Shown: positions 9,557-18,311 of the stretch, in pieces | How the letters are laid out: every line of letters begins with the position of its first letter | How positions within the stretch are numbered: position 1 is the stretch's first letter | Source: Pseudocitrobacter corydidari | GTDB lineage: Bacteria; Pseudomonadota; Gammaproteobacteria; Enterobacterales; Enterobacteriaceae | Reading direction: 5' to 3' | Assembly: GCF_021172065.1 (NCBI RefSeq) | Contig: NZ_CP087880.1 | Span: 2,456,583-2,520,582 of the forward strand | DNA: 64,000 bases | Notes under the pieces: generated by a model | What the model was told of the DNA's origin: nothing | Seen by the model: only the letters and a program-made list of their open reading frames with translations | The model's database searches: none | Made by a program: the position numbers and the translations under genes

Positions 9557-10330
9557 ATGACGATGCCACACACGGAATTAGCGCGCGGCGATATCGCCAT
9601 TCGCCGCCTGCATAAAGCATTCTCTCTCGACGGCCAGCCGTTTGATGTGTTTCGCGATTTGAATCTGCATATTGAAAGCGGGCAAAGTATCGCCATCGTC
9701 GGGCCGAGCGGCTGCGGTAAAACCACCTTGCTGCGTATTCTTGCCGGGCTGGAGCAGCCCGACGCCGGAGAGGTGATCATCGACGGGCGCGCGGTGCAGG
9801 GAATGAGCCGCGAGCGCGCGGTAATTTTCCAGGAACCGCGCCTGCTGCCCTGGCTGTCGGTGCTGGATAACGTTAGCTTCAGCCTGGACGTGCAGGGAAA
9901 GTCAAAAACGCAGGCACGCCTTCGCGCGAAACAATCGATTGAGCTGGTCGGTTTAAGTCAGTATGAAAATGCCCTGCCTGGCCAACTTTCCGGCGGCATG
10001 GCACAGCGCGTCGGTATCGCCCGTGCGCTGGCAATCGACCCGGAAATTCTGCTGCTGGATGAACCGCTCGGCGCGCTGGACGCGATGACCAAAATCACCA
10101 TGCAGGAAGAGCTGGAACGCATTCGCGCCACGGAAAATATCACCATGGTGCTGGTGACGCACGACCTGGAAGAGGCGATTTATCTGGCGGATCGGGTGCT
10201 GATTTTGCCGAAAGAGAAAGGCAACGCCATCAGGATTATCGATGTGAATCTGCCCCGCCCGCGCGAACGCAGCGACGGGGCATTTGTGGCGCTGCGCCAA
10301 CAGTTAATGGCGGAGTTTGGACTGCACTGA
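9557..10330 (+). CDS. ABC transporter ATP-binding protein, sulfonate/taurine type (SsuB-like)
   Basis: Cytoplasmic ATPase of the importer. Walker [10 protein letters not shown] (about residue 51), Q-loop [12 protein letters not shown], signature LSGGMAQR, Walker [12 protein letters not shown] and switch LVTHD are all intact. FQEPRLLPW is the usual form in the nitrate/sulfonate/taurine subgroup. It starts 10 nt after the binding-protein stop with AGGAG in front of ATG 9557; a second ATG at 9563 is possible. It is the last gene of the monooxygenase operon and is followed by a hairpin. Confidence 0.92.
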   Translation: MTMPHTELARGDIAIRRLHKAFSLDGQPFDVFRDLNLHIESGQSIAIVGPSGCGKTTLLRILAGLEQPDAGEVIIDGRAVQGMSRERAVIFQEPRLLPWLSVLDNVSFSLDVQGKSKTQARLRAKQSIELVGLSQYENALPGQLSGGMAQRVGIARALAIDPEILLLDEPLGALDAMTKITMQEELERIRATENITMVLVTHDLEEAIYLADRVLILPKEKGNAIRIIDVNLPRPRERSDGAFVALRQQLMAEFGLH

Positions 10331-10335
10331 AATAA

Positions 10336-10356
10336 CGCCCGGCGGCTTGCCGGGCG
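10336..10356. terminator. Terminator hairpin shared by two convergent operons
   Basis: Perfect 8-bp stem CGCCCGGC/GCCGGGCG with a 5-nt loop. On the minus strand it is followed by TTATTT, so it fits best as the terminator of the amino acid ABC operon that ends at 10361; it may also stop the plus-strand operon. Confidence 0.7.
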
Positions 10357-10360
10357 AAAC

Positions 10361-11083
10361 TCATAACACTTTACTCAGAAATGCCGCCGTGCGCGGGTTT
10401 TGCGGCGCGGTAAAGATCTGCTCCGGCGCCCCCTCTTCCTGAATAATGCCCTGATCGATAAACAGCACGCGGTCAGCCACTTCCCGCGCAAAGCCCATTT
10501 CATGGGTGACGATCACCATCGTCATCCCTTCCTGGGCGAGATTTTTCATCACTTCCAGCACTTCCCCCACCAGCTCTGGGTCCAGCGCGGAAGTCGGTTC
10601 ATCGAACAGAATGATAGAGGGATCCATCGCCATAGAGCGGGCAATGGCCACGCGCTGCTGCTGACCGCCGGAAAGACTGGAAGGCCAGGCGTCAATTTTG
10701 TCGAGCAGCCCAACTTTGCGCAGCAGCACTTCCGCGCGACTTATCGCCTCGGAGCGCGACAGCCCTTTCACCGACATCGGCGCCATAATCAGGTTTTCCA
10801 GCACCGTCATGTGCGGGAAAAGATTAAAGCGCTGAAACACCATGCCGACGCTTTCACGCATCTTGTTGAGATTGGTTTTCGGCTCATGAATATCAAAACC
10901 ATTCACCGACACCTTGCCGTCATCGGGCGTTTCCAGCGCATTCAGGCAGCGCAGGAACGTACTTTTCCCCGAACCGGACGGGCCGATAACGCACACAACT
11001 TCCTGAGGCTTTATCTCGCAGGAGATCCCGCGCAGCACGTGAGTCGCACCAAAACGTTTTTGCAGATTTTCAATGTGAATCAC
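10361..11083 (-). CDS. Polar amino acid ABC transporter ATP-binding protein (GlnQ/HisP family)
   Basis: ATPase of an amino acid importer. Walker [11 protein letters not shown]-loop [16 protein letters not shown] (FNLFPH is characteristic of the GlnQ/ArtP/HisP group), signature LSGGQQQR, Walker [13 protein letters not shown] and switch VTHE are all present. It has 240 residues. The GTG start at 11083 lies within the permease coding end (14-bp overlap), which implies translational coupling. It is the third gene of a minus-strand operon: binding protein, permease, ATPase. Confidence 0.92.
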   Translation of the reverse strand: MIHIENLQKRFGATHVLRGISCEIKPQEVVCVIGPSGSGKSTFLRCLNALETPDDGKVSVNGFDIHEPKTNLNKMRESVGMVFQRFNLFPHMTVLENLIMAPMSVKGLSRSEAISRAEVLLRKVGLLDKIDAWPSSLSGGQQQRVAIARSMAMDPSIILFDEPTSALDPELVGEVLEVMKNLAQEGMTMVIVTHEMGFAREVADRVLFIDQGIIQEEGAPEQIFTAPQNPRTAAFLSKVL

Positions 11084-11834
11084 TTTTGCTCAACCTCTTT
11101 TCCATATGCTGGACCAGCAGCGACAAGATAAACGTCAGCACCCAGTAAATAATCGAGATCGCCAGATACGGTTCCCAATAGGTGGCATACGCGCCAGAAA
11201 CCGTCCGCGCGGCGTAAGCGAGATCGGCCAGGCCAATCGCCGAGGCCAGCGAAGAATCTTTCACAATGGCAATCGCGTTATTGCCGAGCGGCGGCAGAAT
11301 ACGTTTAAACGCCTGCGGCAGGATGACCTTGCGCATGGTTTTGCCCCACGTCATCCCCAGCGCGCGTGAGGCTTCCATCTGCCCACGGTCGATAGACTGA
11401 ATGCCTGCGCGGAAGATTTCAGAGACATACGCCCCTGCATTGAGGGTAATCGCCACAATACAGGAAAGAAACGCGCCGTAGTCCGAGCGCAGCATACGGG
11501 CGAAATCAACCGACATGATGCCGCTTGTCACCAGCACGCCGTCGCGCGGGTTAATGAGCAACGGCACCAGCGCGAAGTGCACGACCATAATCTGCACAAA
11601 CAGGGGCGTACCGCGAAATGCGCTGACGTAAACGCGCACCGGCAACTGCACAAAGTAGCGCAGAATAAAACGCCACGGGCCATGTTCAGCTTTCGCCATC
11701 CGCCCGAGGCCCAGTAATAACCCCCACAAGGTGCCCAAAATCACGCAGATAATGGTGCACTTAATGGTCATCCACGCGCCTTCAACAAAGAGCGGCGCAT
11801 ACTCCTGGATGATTTCCCAACGAAATCCGGTCAT
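11070..11834 (-). CDS. Polar amino acid ABC transporter permease (HisM/GlnP family)
   Basis: Inner-membrane permease of the HisMQ/GlnP group, 254 residues. It has the family motifs [40 protein letters not shown] and [28 protein letters not shown]. Only one permease gene is present, so a homodimer is likely. It lies 39 nt after the binding-protein gene and overlaps the ATPase gene by 14 bp. Confidence 0.92.
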   Translation of the reverse strand: MTGFRWEIIQEYAPLFVEGAWMTIKCTIICVILGTLWGLLLGLGRMAKAEHGPWRFILRYFVQLPVRVYVSAFRGTPLFVQIMVVHFALVPLLINPRDGVLVTSGIMSVDFARMLRSDYGAFLSCIVAITLNAGAYVSEIFRAGIQSIDRGQMEASRALGMTWGKTMRKVILPQAFKRILPPLGNNAIAIVKDSSLASAIGLADLAYAARTVSGAYATYWEPYLAISIIYWVLTFILSLLVQHMEKRLSKSDSH

Positions 11835-11873
11835 GACACATCCTGTCCGTTGTTAAAATAAGTATCCGCGTTG

Positions 11874-12641
11874 TTATTGCGCAGGTAAGACAGGCACATC
11901 AGCATCGAACCACTGGGTGTAAATTTTGGCATAGGTGCCATCGGCGACGATTTTCTTCAGGCCCGCGTTGATTTTGCCCAGCAATTCATCGTTCCCTTTG
12001 GCGACCGCAATCCCAAAATATTGACGCTGGAATTTATCGTCCTGCACCAGTTTGAAGGCTTTTTCCGGGTGATTTTTGATGTAGTACTTCACAACGCCCA
12101 CATCGCCTACCGCCGCGCCAAGGCCGTCTTCATACAGCTCCTGCAACATCAGCGGGGTATTATCAAAACGTTTGATATCGGTGCTGTTTTTACCCAATAC
12201 ATCCGAAACCACGATATCGCCGGTGCTGGAGTTCACTACGCCGACTTTCTGGCCTTTCAGCGCGGCGAGGGCGTTCACCGCAGAGTCTTTCGCCACCACA
12301 ATGGACTGATCCGCCGGGAAATAGGGCGCAGAGAAATCGACCATTTGCTGACGTTTGTCGGTGATGGTAATGCCGGAAATAATGATGTCGCGATCGCCGG
12401 AGTTAAGGGTGGCGAAAATCCCTTCCCACGGCGTATTCACCAGCTTAATGTCAAATCCTTCCGCTTTGGCGATCGCTTTGATGATGTCGATATCAAAGCC
12501 TTCCAGCTGTTTTTGGCTGTTTTCGAATTCAAACGGACGATAGGTTCCGCCAGAGCCCACGACATAGGTTTGCGCCGCCGCAACAGTTTGCGCGGCCAAC
12601 GCTGCCAGTAAACATCCCGCCAGTGCAATTTTCTTCAACAT
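11874..12641 (-). CDS. Periplasmic polar amino acid-binding protein (GlnH/ArtJ/FliY family)
   Basis: Binding protein of the importer. A signal peptide (1-22) is followed by YVVGSGGTYRPFEFENSQKQLEGFDIDI, the classic family 3 solute-binding signature, then GDRDIIISGITITDKRQQMVDFSAPYF and KGQKVGVVNSSTGD. It has 255 residues. It is the first gene of the operon; a 223-nt gap separates it from the divergent SDR gene. The ligand is not certain: Gln, Arg, His or cystine type are all possible. The neighbouring organosulfur operon makes a sulfur amino acid attractive, but that is only inference. Confidence 0.9.
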   Translation of the reverse strand: MLKKIALAGCLLAALAAQTVAAAQTYVVGSGGTYRPFEFENSQKQLEGFDIDIIKAIAKAEGFDIKLVNTPWEGIFATLNSGDRDIIISGITITDKRQQMVDFSAPYFPADQSIVVAKDSAVNALAALKGQKVGVVNSSTGDIVVSDVLGKNSTDIKRFDNTPLMLQELYEDGLGAAVGDVGVVKYYIKNHPEKAFKLVQDDKFQRQYFGIAVAKGNDELLGKINAGLKKIVADGTYAKIYTQWFDADVPVLPAQ

Positions 12642-12864
12642 GATTCATCCCCTAAATAATCAATTTTGTTAATTATGCGATTTTAGTGAATAAAAATACA
12701 CTAACGTTTTTATGAACTCAACCTTGCGTGGGTTCTCAAAAAGACTTTTCGCATCGAAAAGTGTCAGTCTGCTTTCTTTTCGTCCATTCCCTTTTTCCCC
12801 TGCGCATCAAACAATTAACTGACTTCTGACACCTGCATTCATCACCATAAAGGGGAAAACACCC

Positions 12865-13683
12865 ATGAGCGAATCACATCAAACTCACGACTGGTTAGGC
12901 CTTGCCGGGCGCATCTTTGCGGTCAGCGGCGCGGCGAGCGGAATTGGCGAGGCCATCGCTACGGCGCTGGCACAACAGGGGGCCGATGTCGCCCTGCTCG
13001 ACCGTAACCCGGAGGGCTGCGAAGCAGTAAAACAGCGGCTTGCAGCGTATCCGGGGCGGCGTTTAGTGGTGGCCTGCGATGTCAGCAGCGAAGCGCAAAT
13101 CAAGGAAGCGGCGTTGAGCGTGCGAGAAAAACTGGGGCCGTGCAGCGGGCTGGTGAACGCCGCCGGGATTTTGCGCCCGGCTGGGCTTGCGGACATTAGC
13201 GTTGAGCAATGGCAGGCCCAACTGGCGGTCAACCTGACCGGCTATCTGCTGTGCGCGCGCGAGTTTGCCCATGACATGCGTCAGGCAGGTAGCGGCAGCA
13301 TTGTGCATATTGGCTCCATCTCCGGGCGTATTCCGCAGCCGTGGAGTGGCGCGTACAGCCCCGGCAAAGCGGCGGTTGGCCTGTTATCACAACAGATTGC
13401 CGTGGAATGGGGTACTGATGGCATACGCAGTAACGTGGTCGCGCCGGGGATGATCGAAACGGCATTGACCGCAGACTATTATGCGCAACCGGGCGTACGC
13501 GAGAGCCGCGAAGCGTTCACCGCCAGCCAGCGCATTGGCAAGCCGGAAGATATCGCGAATGCGGTACTGTTCCTGCTGAGCGACAAATCAGGGTATATCA
13601 ACGGCGCGGAACTGGGCGTCGATGGCGGGCTGCCCACCATGCTGATGGGGAAACTGCCGCGACCAGGGTTTAGCGGAAAATAA
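12865..13683 (+). CDS. Short-chain dehydrogenase/reductase (SDR)
   Basis: NAD(P)-dependent oxidoreductase of the classical SDR type, 272 residues. It has the SGAASGIGEA dinucleotide motif (about residue 20), D-rich strand end LLDRNPEG suggesting NAD preference, NAAGIL, the catalytic Ser in IGSISGR, YSPGK (Tyr and Lys) and the C-terminal YINGAELGVDGG. AAAGGGGA precedes the ATG. It is transcribed towards the AraC-type gene on the other strand. Position beside the reductase/dehydrogenase cluster suggests it acts on the same alcohol or ketone, but this is inference. Confidence 0.88.
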   Translation: MSESHQTHDWLGLAGRIFAVSGAASGIGEAIATALAQQGADVALLDRNPEGCEAVKQRLAAYPGRRLVVACDVSSEAQIKEAALSVREKLGPCSGLVNAAGILRPAGLADISVEQWQAQLAVNLTGYLLCAREFAHDMRQAGSGSIVHIGSISGRIPQPWSGAYSPGKAAVGLLSQQIAVEWGTDGIRSNVVAPGMIETALTADYYAQPGVRESREAFTASQRIGKPEDIANAVLFLLSDKSGYINGAELGVDGGLPTMLMGKLPRPGFSGK

Positions 13684-13703
13684 ACACAAATGCCTGCTCG
13701 CGA

Positions 13704-14600
13704 CTAGGCGTGGGCAGGCGTCTCACAGGTTGCGGTCGGTTTGTCACGAAATCCGCGCGGGGATGCGCCCGTTGCGCGCCGGAAAAAGCGCGAAAAATAG
13801 GTCGCATCGCTGAAGCCAAGGTAATCTGAAATCTGACTCACCGTCATGCTGGTGTACAGCAGGCTACGTTTCGCCTCCAGCAGCAGGCGCTGATGTACGA
13901 CGCTCAGGGCGCTACAGCCGTGAAACTCCCGGCACAGCGTGTTGAGATGAACGCCGGACATGCCAATCTCACTGGCGTAATGCGCCACCGGGAAGTGCTC
14001 GCGATAATGATTTTCCACCAGTTGGTTGAAACGACGAATGGCGGCGCGCTTGCGCTCTACTTTATCGCTGGCGCTCGGCTGCGGTGCGGCCTGGCGGTTC
14101 AGCCATACCATCAGGGCGCTGAGCAGGGAGTGGATCATCATATCGCGCGCATCGTTATCAGACTGATATTCCTGTTGGAGCGTCTCGAAAAGTGACTGAA
14201 TTTTCTCCCGCGAATCGCCTACCGGGACGCAGGTGGCCTGATTTAACACCTGTAGCGGGCGGCCAAACTGCTGCTCGAACTGCGCCACCAGCGGGGCGGC
14301 AAGCGAGAGGGAAAACCCTTCCGTTCCGGGTGAAAAACGAAAACCGTGCACACAAAGCGCGGGGATTATCTGGATGCAGGCGTCCTCGAAAGTGTGCGTC
14401 ACGCCTTCGATTTCAATTTCGCCCTGCCCTTTGTGGACGTAGAGAAGCTGGATGAGATCCGTATGTTGATGCACGCGGATACACCAGTCATAGAGGCTGC
14501 TGCGGCTGTGAATCGATTCGCAATGCAGCAAATCCGGCGTCGGCCAGTGCAGACTTTCACCGTAGAGCTTAAAGACCGGAATGCTGTTGGTCAGGTTCAT
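13704..14600 (-). CDS. AraC-family transcriptional regulator
   Basis: 298-residue regulator with an N-terminal cupin-like sensing domain (about 30-130; RVHQHTDLIQLLYVHKGQGE) and a C-terminal AraC DNA-binding domain with two HTH units (about 190-288). The second ends with the diagnostic ISDYLGFSDATYFSRFFRR and GASPRGFR. The domain pattern is like HpaA/PobR regulators of aromatic catabolism. It lies downstream of the NIPSNAP gene on the same strand, past a REP element, so it may be its own unit. It is the obvious candidate to control the redox cluster. Confidence 0.9.
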   Translation of the reverse strand: MNLTNSIPVFKLYGESLHWPTPDLLHCESIHSRSSLYDWCIRVHQHTDLIQLLYVHKGQGEIEIEGVTHTFEDACIQIIPALCVHGFRFSPGTEGFSLSLAAPLVAQFEQQFGRPLQVLNQATCVPVGDSREKIQSLFETLQQEYQSDNDARDMMIHSLLSALMVWLNRQAAPQPSASDKVERKRAAIRRFNQLVENHYREHFPVAHYASEIGMSGVHLNTLCREFHGCSALSVVHQRLLLEAKRSLLYTSMTVSQISDYLGFSDATYFSRFFRRATGASPRGFRDKPTATCETPAHA

Positions 14601-14619
14601 GGTGCCTCCATTGGGGAAT

Positions 14620-14651
14620 GGCCGGATGCGCTACGCTTATCCGGCCTACAA
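14620..14651. repeat. REP element
   Basis: Imperfect palindrome GGCCGGATGCGCTACGC paired with TTATCCGGCCTACAA, the standard enterobacterial REP form. It lies between the stop of the NIPSNAP gene and the start of the AraC-type gene. Confidence 0.85.
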
Positions 14652-14652
14652 G

Positions 14653-14982
14653 TTAACCCATGCTTTTTGAAAGTGTCGTCGCCCGAATTAACCGCGTCTC
14701 CTGCGCCACAATAAATGGTTCCGACGCCTTTAAATAGGCGGCAAATCCCGGATGCGAGTCGCGCAACTGACTCCGGCGTTCATACTCCGCCAGGCTTTCG
14801 TACCCCCACAGGTGAACAAACTGGTTCTGCGGGCCCACAAAGCTTGTGTAGAACCCCAGCGGGTGCCCCAGCGTTTCCAGCAAAATCGGCATCGCCAGCG
14901 CATCAAAGACCTCGATGAACTCGTTCATCTTACGCAGGCGGATGGTGTAAATGCGGTGATCGACAATCGGCATTGTATTCAT
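14653..14982 (-). CDS. NIPSNAP-family protein
   Basis: Small dimeric alpha-beta barrel protein of 109 residues. It has the family start (VDHRIYTIRLRKMNEFIEVF), the GFYTSFVGPQNQFVHLWGYESLAEYERR core and a C-terminal ETRLIRA. Its ATG overlaps the old yellow enzyme stop (ATGA), so the two are translationally coupled. NIPSNAP genes often accompany catabolic oxidoreductases, but the biochemical role is generally unknown. Confidence 0.85.
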   Translation of the reverse strand: MNTMPIVDHRIYTIRLRKMNEFIEVFDALAMPILLETLGHPLGFYTSFVGPQNQFVHLWGYESLAEYERRSQLRDSHPGFAAYLKASEPFIVAQETRLIRATTLSKSMG

Positions 14983-16094
14983 TTGGCCTCCTGGGTCTGG
15001 TGCGTCGGCCAGCCCAGCGGCCCGAAGCGGTCATACGGTTTCGGCCACGGCGGCGTTTCGCCGAGGGCAATCGCGGCATGAATCGGCCAGTTCGGGTCGT
15101 CGAGCATCCCGCGTCCAATAGCGACCAGATCCGCCCTCCCCTCCTGCAAAATCTCTTCCGCCTGCTGCGCTTCATAAATCAGACCAACGGTTATCACCAC
15201 CGCGTCCGGCAATGCCTCTTTGATCGCCGCCGCAAACGGCACCATGTAACCGGGCTTATCCGCTGGCGGCGTTTGGTTGTAGATATTGTAGCCGCCAGAA
15301 ACATGAAGATAATCATAGCCCAGCGCATGAAGTTCGCGGGCAAACTGCACGGCTTCTTCCAGGCCTAAACCGCCTTGCGCAAATTCGCCGCCGTTGAAAC
15401 GCACACCTAACAGCTGCGTTTTCGGCCACGCATCGCGCAGCGCTTTTGCTACGCGCAACGGGAAACGCATCCGGTTTTCCGGGCTGCCGCCGTACTCATC
15501 CTGGCGCTGGTTGCTGAGCGGCGACAGGAACTGATTGAGCAGATAACCGTTAGCAGCGTGCAGCTCAACGAAATCGACGCCAGCCTCCCGCGCACGCGAC
15601 GCCGCCGCGACAAAGCCGTCGATTATGCGCGTCATGCCCGCTTCGTCGAGTTCTTCCGGCACGCGCCAGCCGGGTTTGTAAGGAACGGCGGAGGGCGCGA
15701 CCGTCGGCCAGCCGCCCTCTTCGTCAGACAGTGAAGCGCCCTGATTACGCCACGGCGGATTGGTGCCCGCCTTGCGCCCCGCATGGTTAAGCTGCACGCC
15801 AATTGGCGTGGCGCTGTAGGTGCGAATATCCGCCAGCAGCTTTTTCAGAGCCTGCGCCTGCTCGTCATTCCACAGGCCAAGGCAGTGCGGCGTAATACGC
15901 CCGTCCGGCGTCACGCCGTTCGCTTCACAAATCACCAGCCCGGCACCGGAAATCGCCAGCCCGCCAATATGCTGAGCGTGCCACGGCGTGGCGATACCGT
16001 CGCTGGCGGCGGAATATTGCGACATCGGCGGGACGACAATACGGTTGGTCAGCGTTAACGGCCCCACGGTAAGGGGCGTAAAGAGTGTAGACAT
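14979..16094 (-). CDS. NADH:flavin oxidoreductase, old yellow enzyme family (YqjM-like)
   Basis: FMN-dependent TIM-barrel ene-reductase, 371 residues. Visible motifs are LFTPLTVGPLTLTNRIVVPP, the HIGG His, VQLNHAGRK, DFVELHAANGYLLNQFLSP, NQRQDEYGGSPENRMRF, LGVRFNGGEF and VAIGRGMLDDPNW. It belongs to the YqjM/xenobiotic-reductase subclass. At the position where YqjM has its redox-sensing Cys26 this protein has Ser25 (PPMSQYSA), which may change flavin redox behaviour. GGAGA precedes the ATG. It lies between the flavoprotein dehydrogenase gene (14-nt gap) and the NIPSNAP gene (overlap). It likely reduces an activated C=C bond of the cluster substrate. Confidence 0.92.
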   Translation of the reverse strand: MSTLFTPLTVGPLTLTNRIVVPPMSQYSAASDGIATPWHAQHIGGLAISGAGLVICEANGVTPDGRITPHCLGLWNDEQAQALKKLLADIRTYSATPIGVQLNHAGRKAGTNPPWRNQGASLSDEEGGWPTVAPSAVPYKPGWRVPEELDEAGMTRIIDGFVAAASRAREAGVDFVELHAANGYLLNQFLSPLSNQRQDEYGGSPENRMRFPLRVAKALRDAWPKTQLLGVRFNGGEFAQGGLGLEEAVQFARELHALGYDYLHVSGGYNIYNQTPPADKPGYMVPFAAAIKEALPDAVVITVGLIYEAQQAEEILQEGRADLVAIGRGMLDDPNWPIHAAIALGETPPWPKPYDRFGPLGWPTHQTQEAK

Positions 16095-16108
16095 AATTAT
16101 CTCCGAAT

Positions 16109-17845
16109 TCAGGATGCTTCACGCTGAGGCAGCGCTGTGGTTTCACCGCGTGCGGCAAGGGAGTTGGCAGCGATATAGCCGAAGGTAGCGGCAGGCCCGA
16201 TGGTGATCCCTGCGCCGGGGTAACTGCCGCCCATGATGCTTGCCATCTCATTTCCGGCGGCGTACAGGCCGGGAATGGGCAAGCCCTGCAAGTCGAGCAC
16301 GCGCGCCTCGCCATCGGTTTTCAGACCGTGGAAGGTGCCAAGGTCGCCCATAAACAGCTTCACGGCGTAAAACGGCCCTTGTTCAATGGGCGCAACGCAG
16401 GGATTTGGCTGATGGTTGGTATCGCCAAGATAGCGGTTATACGCTGACTCGCCACGGCCAAACTGAGTATCTTTCCCGCGCCGGGCATCGGCATTAAAGG
16501 CGGTAACCGTATGATTTAAGGCAGCAACGGGGACCCCCATCTTCTCTGCCAGTTCCGTCAGCGTTTTGCCCTTCAGCAGATAGCCGTTGCGGGTATACAG
16601 CGAAACGGGCAATGGCGCAGGCTTGGCGAACCCCATGCCATATTTACGCAAGGCTTTGTGGTCGCAGATTTGCCACGCAAAGGTTTCGCTATCGTCGCGG
16701 CAGGTTTCAATCATGGCGATACCGACGTCATGATAGGAGTCCGCTTCATTACAAAAACGCACGCCGTGGCGATTCACCATGATGAAGCCGGGTTTGTAGC
16801 GATCGACCAGATGCGGGAAGACAAATTGCTGGCGGCCAATCTGCACTTTCGATGCCGGGATCCATGCCGCACCGTTCGGATAACTGTTATCAAAGCGCGC
16901 GCCAACGCGTTCGGCCATCGCAATGCCGTCGCCGGTGTCCGCGCCCGGCGGCGTTGGTGAAAGCTGAATGCCACCGCGTTTAACGTGCGGATACAACCTC
17001 TTCAGCCGCTCATCATCGCGGGCAAAACCACCAGACGCCAGCACCACGCCGCGCTTTGCATACAGAGATACCCGCTCGCCGTCGCGCTCAGCGACCACGC
17101 CGCGTACCACGCCGTTTTCCACAATCAGCTCTTTGACGGCCATCCCGGTATGAATCGGCACGCCCAGGTCACGCGCCGAGCACGCCAGCCGTGCGACCAC
17201 CGCATTGCCGCCGTTCGCGGTAATGCCGCGACCATAGCGGGCAATTTCCAGCAGATGACGGCTCAGCCGTTTCACCACGTAGGCGAAAGATTTCAGCGAG
17301 CGGGTAGCATTGAAGAAGTGTTTGAGATCGTTATTCGACGAGCTGAACATCATCCCCATAAAGGTGATGGTGCGTAGCGGTTTACGCAGCCGTTTCATGT
17401 CATCGCCCAGCTCGCGGATGTCGAACGCTTCCGGTACCACCGACCGCCCGCGCATCACGCCGCCCGGCGCATCCGGGTGGTAATCGGGATATTGATAGAG
17501 GTTACAGCGAAAACGCGTTTTCTCTTCAAAAACGCGCAGCATCTGCGGCGCCTGTTGCAGGAAAGCCTCCACCAGCTCCGGGCGGTAGCTTTCACCCGCT
17601 TCGCTACGCAAATAAGTACGCGCTGCGTCGGGAGAGTCCTCAATGCCCTGTTGCTGCGCCAGATGATTGTTGGGGATCCACAGCACGCCGCCGGAAAACG
17701 CCGTCGTGCCGCCGAAAACGGCTTCTTTCTCGATGACCTGTACATCCAGCCCATTCAGGCCCGCCGTCACCGCAGCCGAGAGACCGCCTACGCCGCTGCC
17801 AACCACCAGAACGTCACACTCGCGTGCCGGTTGCTTCATCGTCAT
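16109..17845 (-). CDS. FAD-dependent dehydrogenase of the 3-ketosteroid dehydrogenase/fumarate reductase flavoprotein family
   Basis: 578-residue flavoprotein. It has an N-terminal FAD Rossmann motif VLVVGSGVGGLSAAVTAG, the EKEAVFGGTTAFSGG segment, GVVLASGGFARDDE, and a C-terminal LYAAGNEMASIMGGSYPGAG. Tyr542 and Gly546 in SYPGAG match the Tyr and Gly that hold the 3-keto group in ketosteroid dehydrogenases (KstD), so an alicyclic enone-type substrate is likely. A true steroid substrate in an enteric bacterium is not established. GGGAGGG precedes ATG 17845. It is the first gene of the minus-strand redox operon (flavoprotein, old yellow enzyme, NIPSNAP). Confidence 0.88.
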   Translation of the reverse strand: MTMKQPARECDVLVVGSGVGGLSAAVTAGLNGLDVQVIEKEAVFGGTTAFSGGVLWIPNNHLAQQQGIEDSPDAARTYLRSEAGESYRPELVEAFLQQAPQMLRVFEEKTRFRCNLYQYPDYHPDAPGGVMRGRSVVPEAFDIRELGDDMKRLRKPLRTITFMGMMFSSSNNDLKHFFNATRSLKSFAYVVKRLSRHLLEIARYGRGITANGGNAVVARLACSARDLGVPIHTGMAVKELIVENGVVRGVVAERDGERVSLYAKRGVVLASGGFARDDERLKRLYPHVKRGGIQLSPTPPGADTGDGIAMAERVGARFDNSYPNGAAWIPASKVQIGRQQFVFPHLVDRYKPGFIMVNRHGVRFCNEADSYHDVGIAMIETCRDDSETFAWQICDHKALRKYGMGFAKPAPLPVSLYTRNGYLLKGKTLTELAEKMGVPVAALNHTVTAFNADARRGKDTQFGRGESAYNRYLGDTNHQPNPCVAPIEQGPFYAVKLFMGDLGTFHGLKTDGEARVLDLQGLPIPGLYAAGNEMASIMGGSYPGAGITIGPAATFGYIAANSLAARGETTALPQREAS

Positions 17846-18085
17846 AAGTCCCTCCCCTTATCCCTAAGAAGAAGACACTTGCCAGGATTGTTCATAGGGT
17901 ACCTCGCAGATGAATGTTCTAATTTGTTTAATTTATGTTTGAATTTTGTTTCATCTGCATTTTTGACAGGCTGAAAGGGAAAAAGAAGGCCAGTTTGTAA
18001 GTAAAACTTGCACTTTTCGACAATGACGCAGAAGTGTGGAATGAATCAAAGTTTTGTCTGGGGAGAAGACAACAGAAAAAGAAGC

Positions 18086-18111
18086 CGTTCCGGCCTACCT
18101 GCACCGGAACG
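18086..18111 (-). terminator. Probable terminator downstream of the LuxR-type gene and small ORF
   Basis: 8-bp stem CGTTCCGG/CCGGAACG with a 10-nt loop; on the minus strand it is followed by GGCTTCTTTTTCTG. It lies 18 nt past the stop of the candidate small membrane peptide. Confidence 0.55.
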
Positions 18112-18128
18112 TAAAAACGGATAATGGC

Positions 18129-18209
18129 TTAAAAAATAAAGAGCAGTATAAAAATGTTCATCAAGGCGATGAGCAACAAAAATCCATATAAAGCGATTTC
18201 ATCATGCAT
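18129..18209 (-). CDS. Candidate small membrane peptide (26 residues)
   Basis: The minus strand encodes a peptide starting MHDEIALYGF, followed by one strongly hydrophobic helix and ending IFILLFIF. It resembles enterobacterial single-helix small proteins in form but I recognise no homologue. There is no good ribosome site before this ATG. The frame stays open upstream to about 18290, so a longer form from GTG 18251 (MLKGCDGIKSIIFH...) is possible. It lies 102 nt or less after the LuxR-type gene on the same strand, before a terminator. It was too short for routine ORF calling. Confidence 0.3.
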   Translation of the reverse strand: MHDEIALYGFLLLIALMNIFILLFIF

Positions 18210-18311
18210 ATGAAATATAATACTTTTTATGCCGTCGCATCCTTTCAGCACGTCAGCGTTAAATGTTATAGAGACTCTCGTTAAGAAACATTAAAACATG
18301 CGTAAAGAGAA

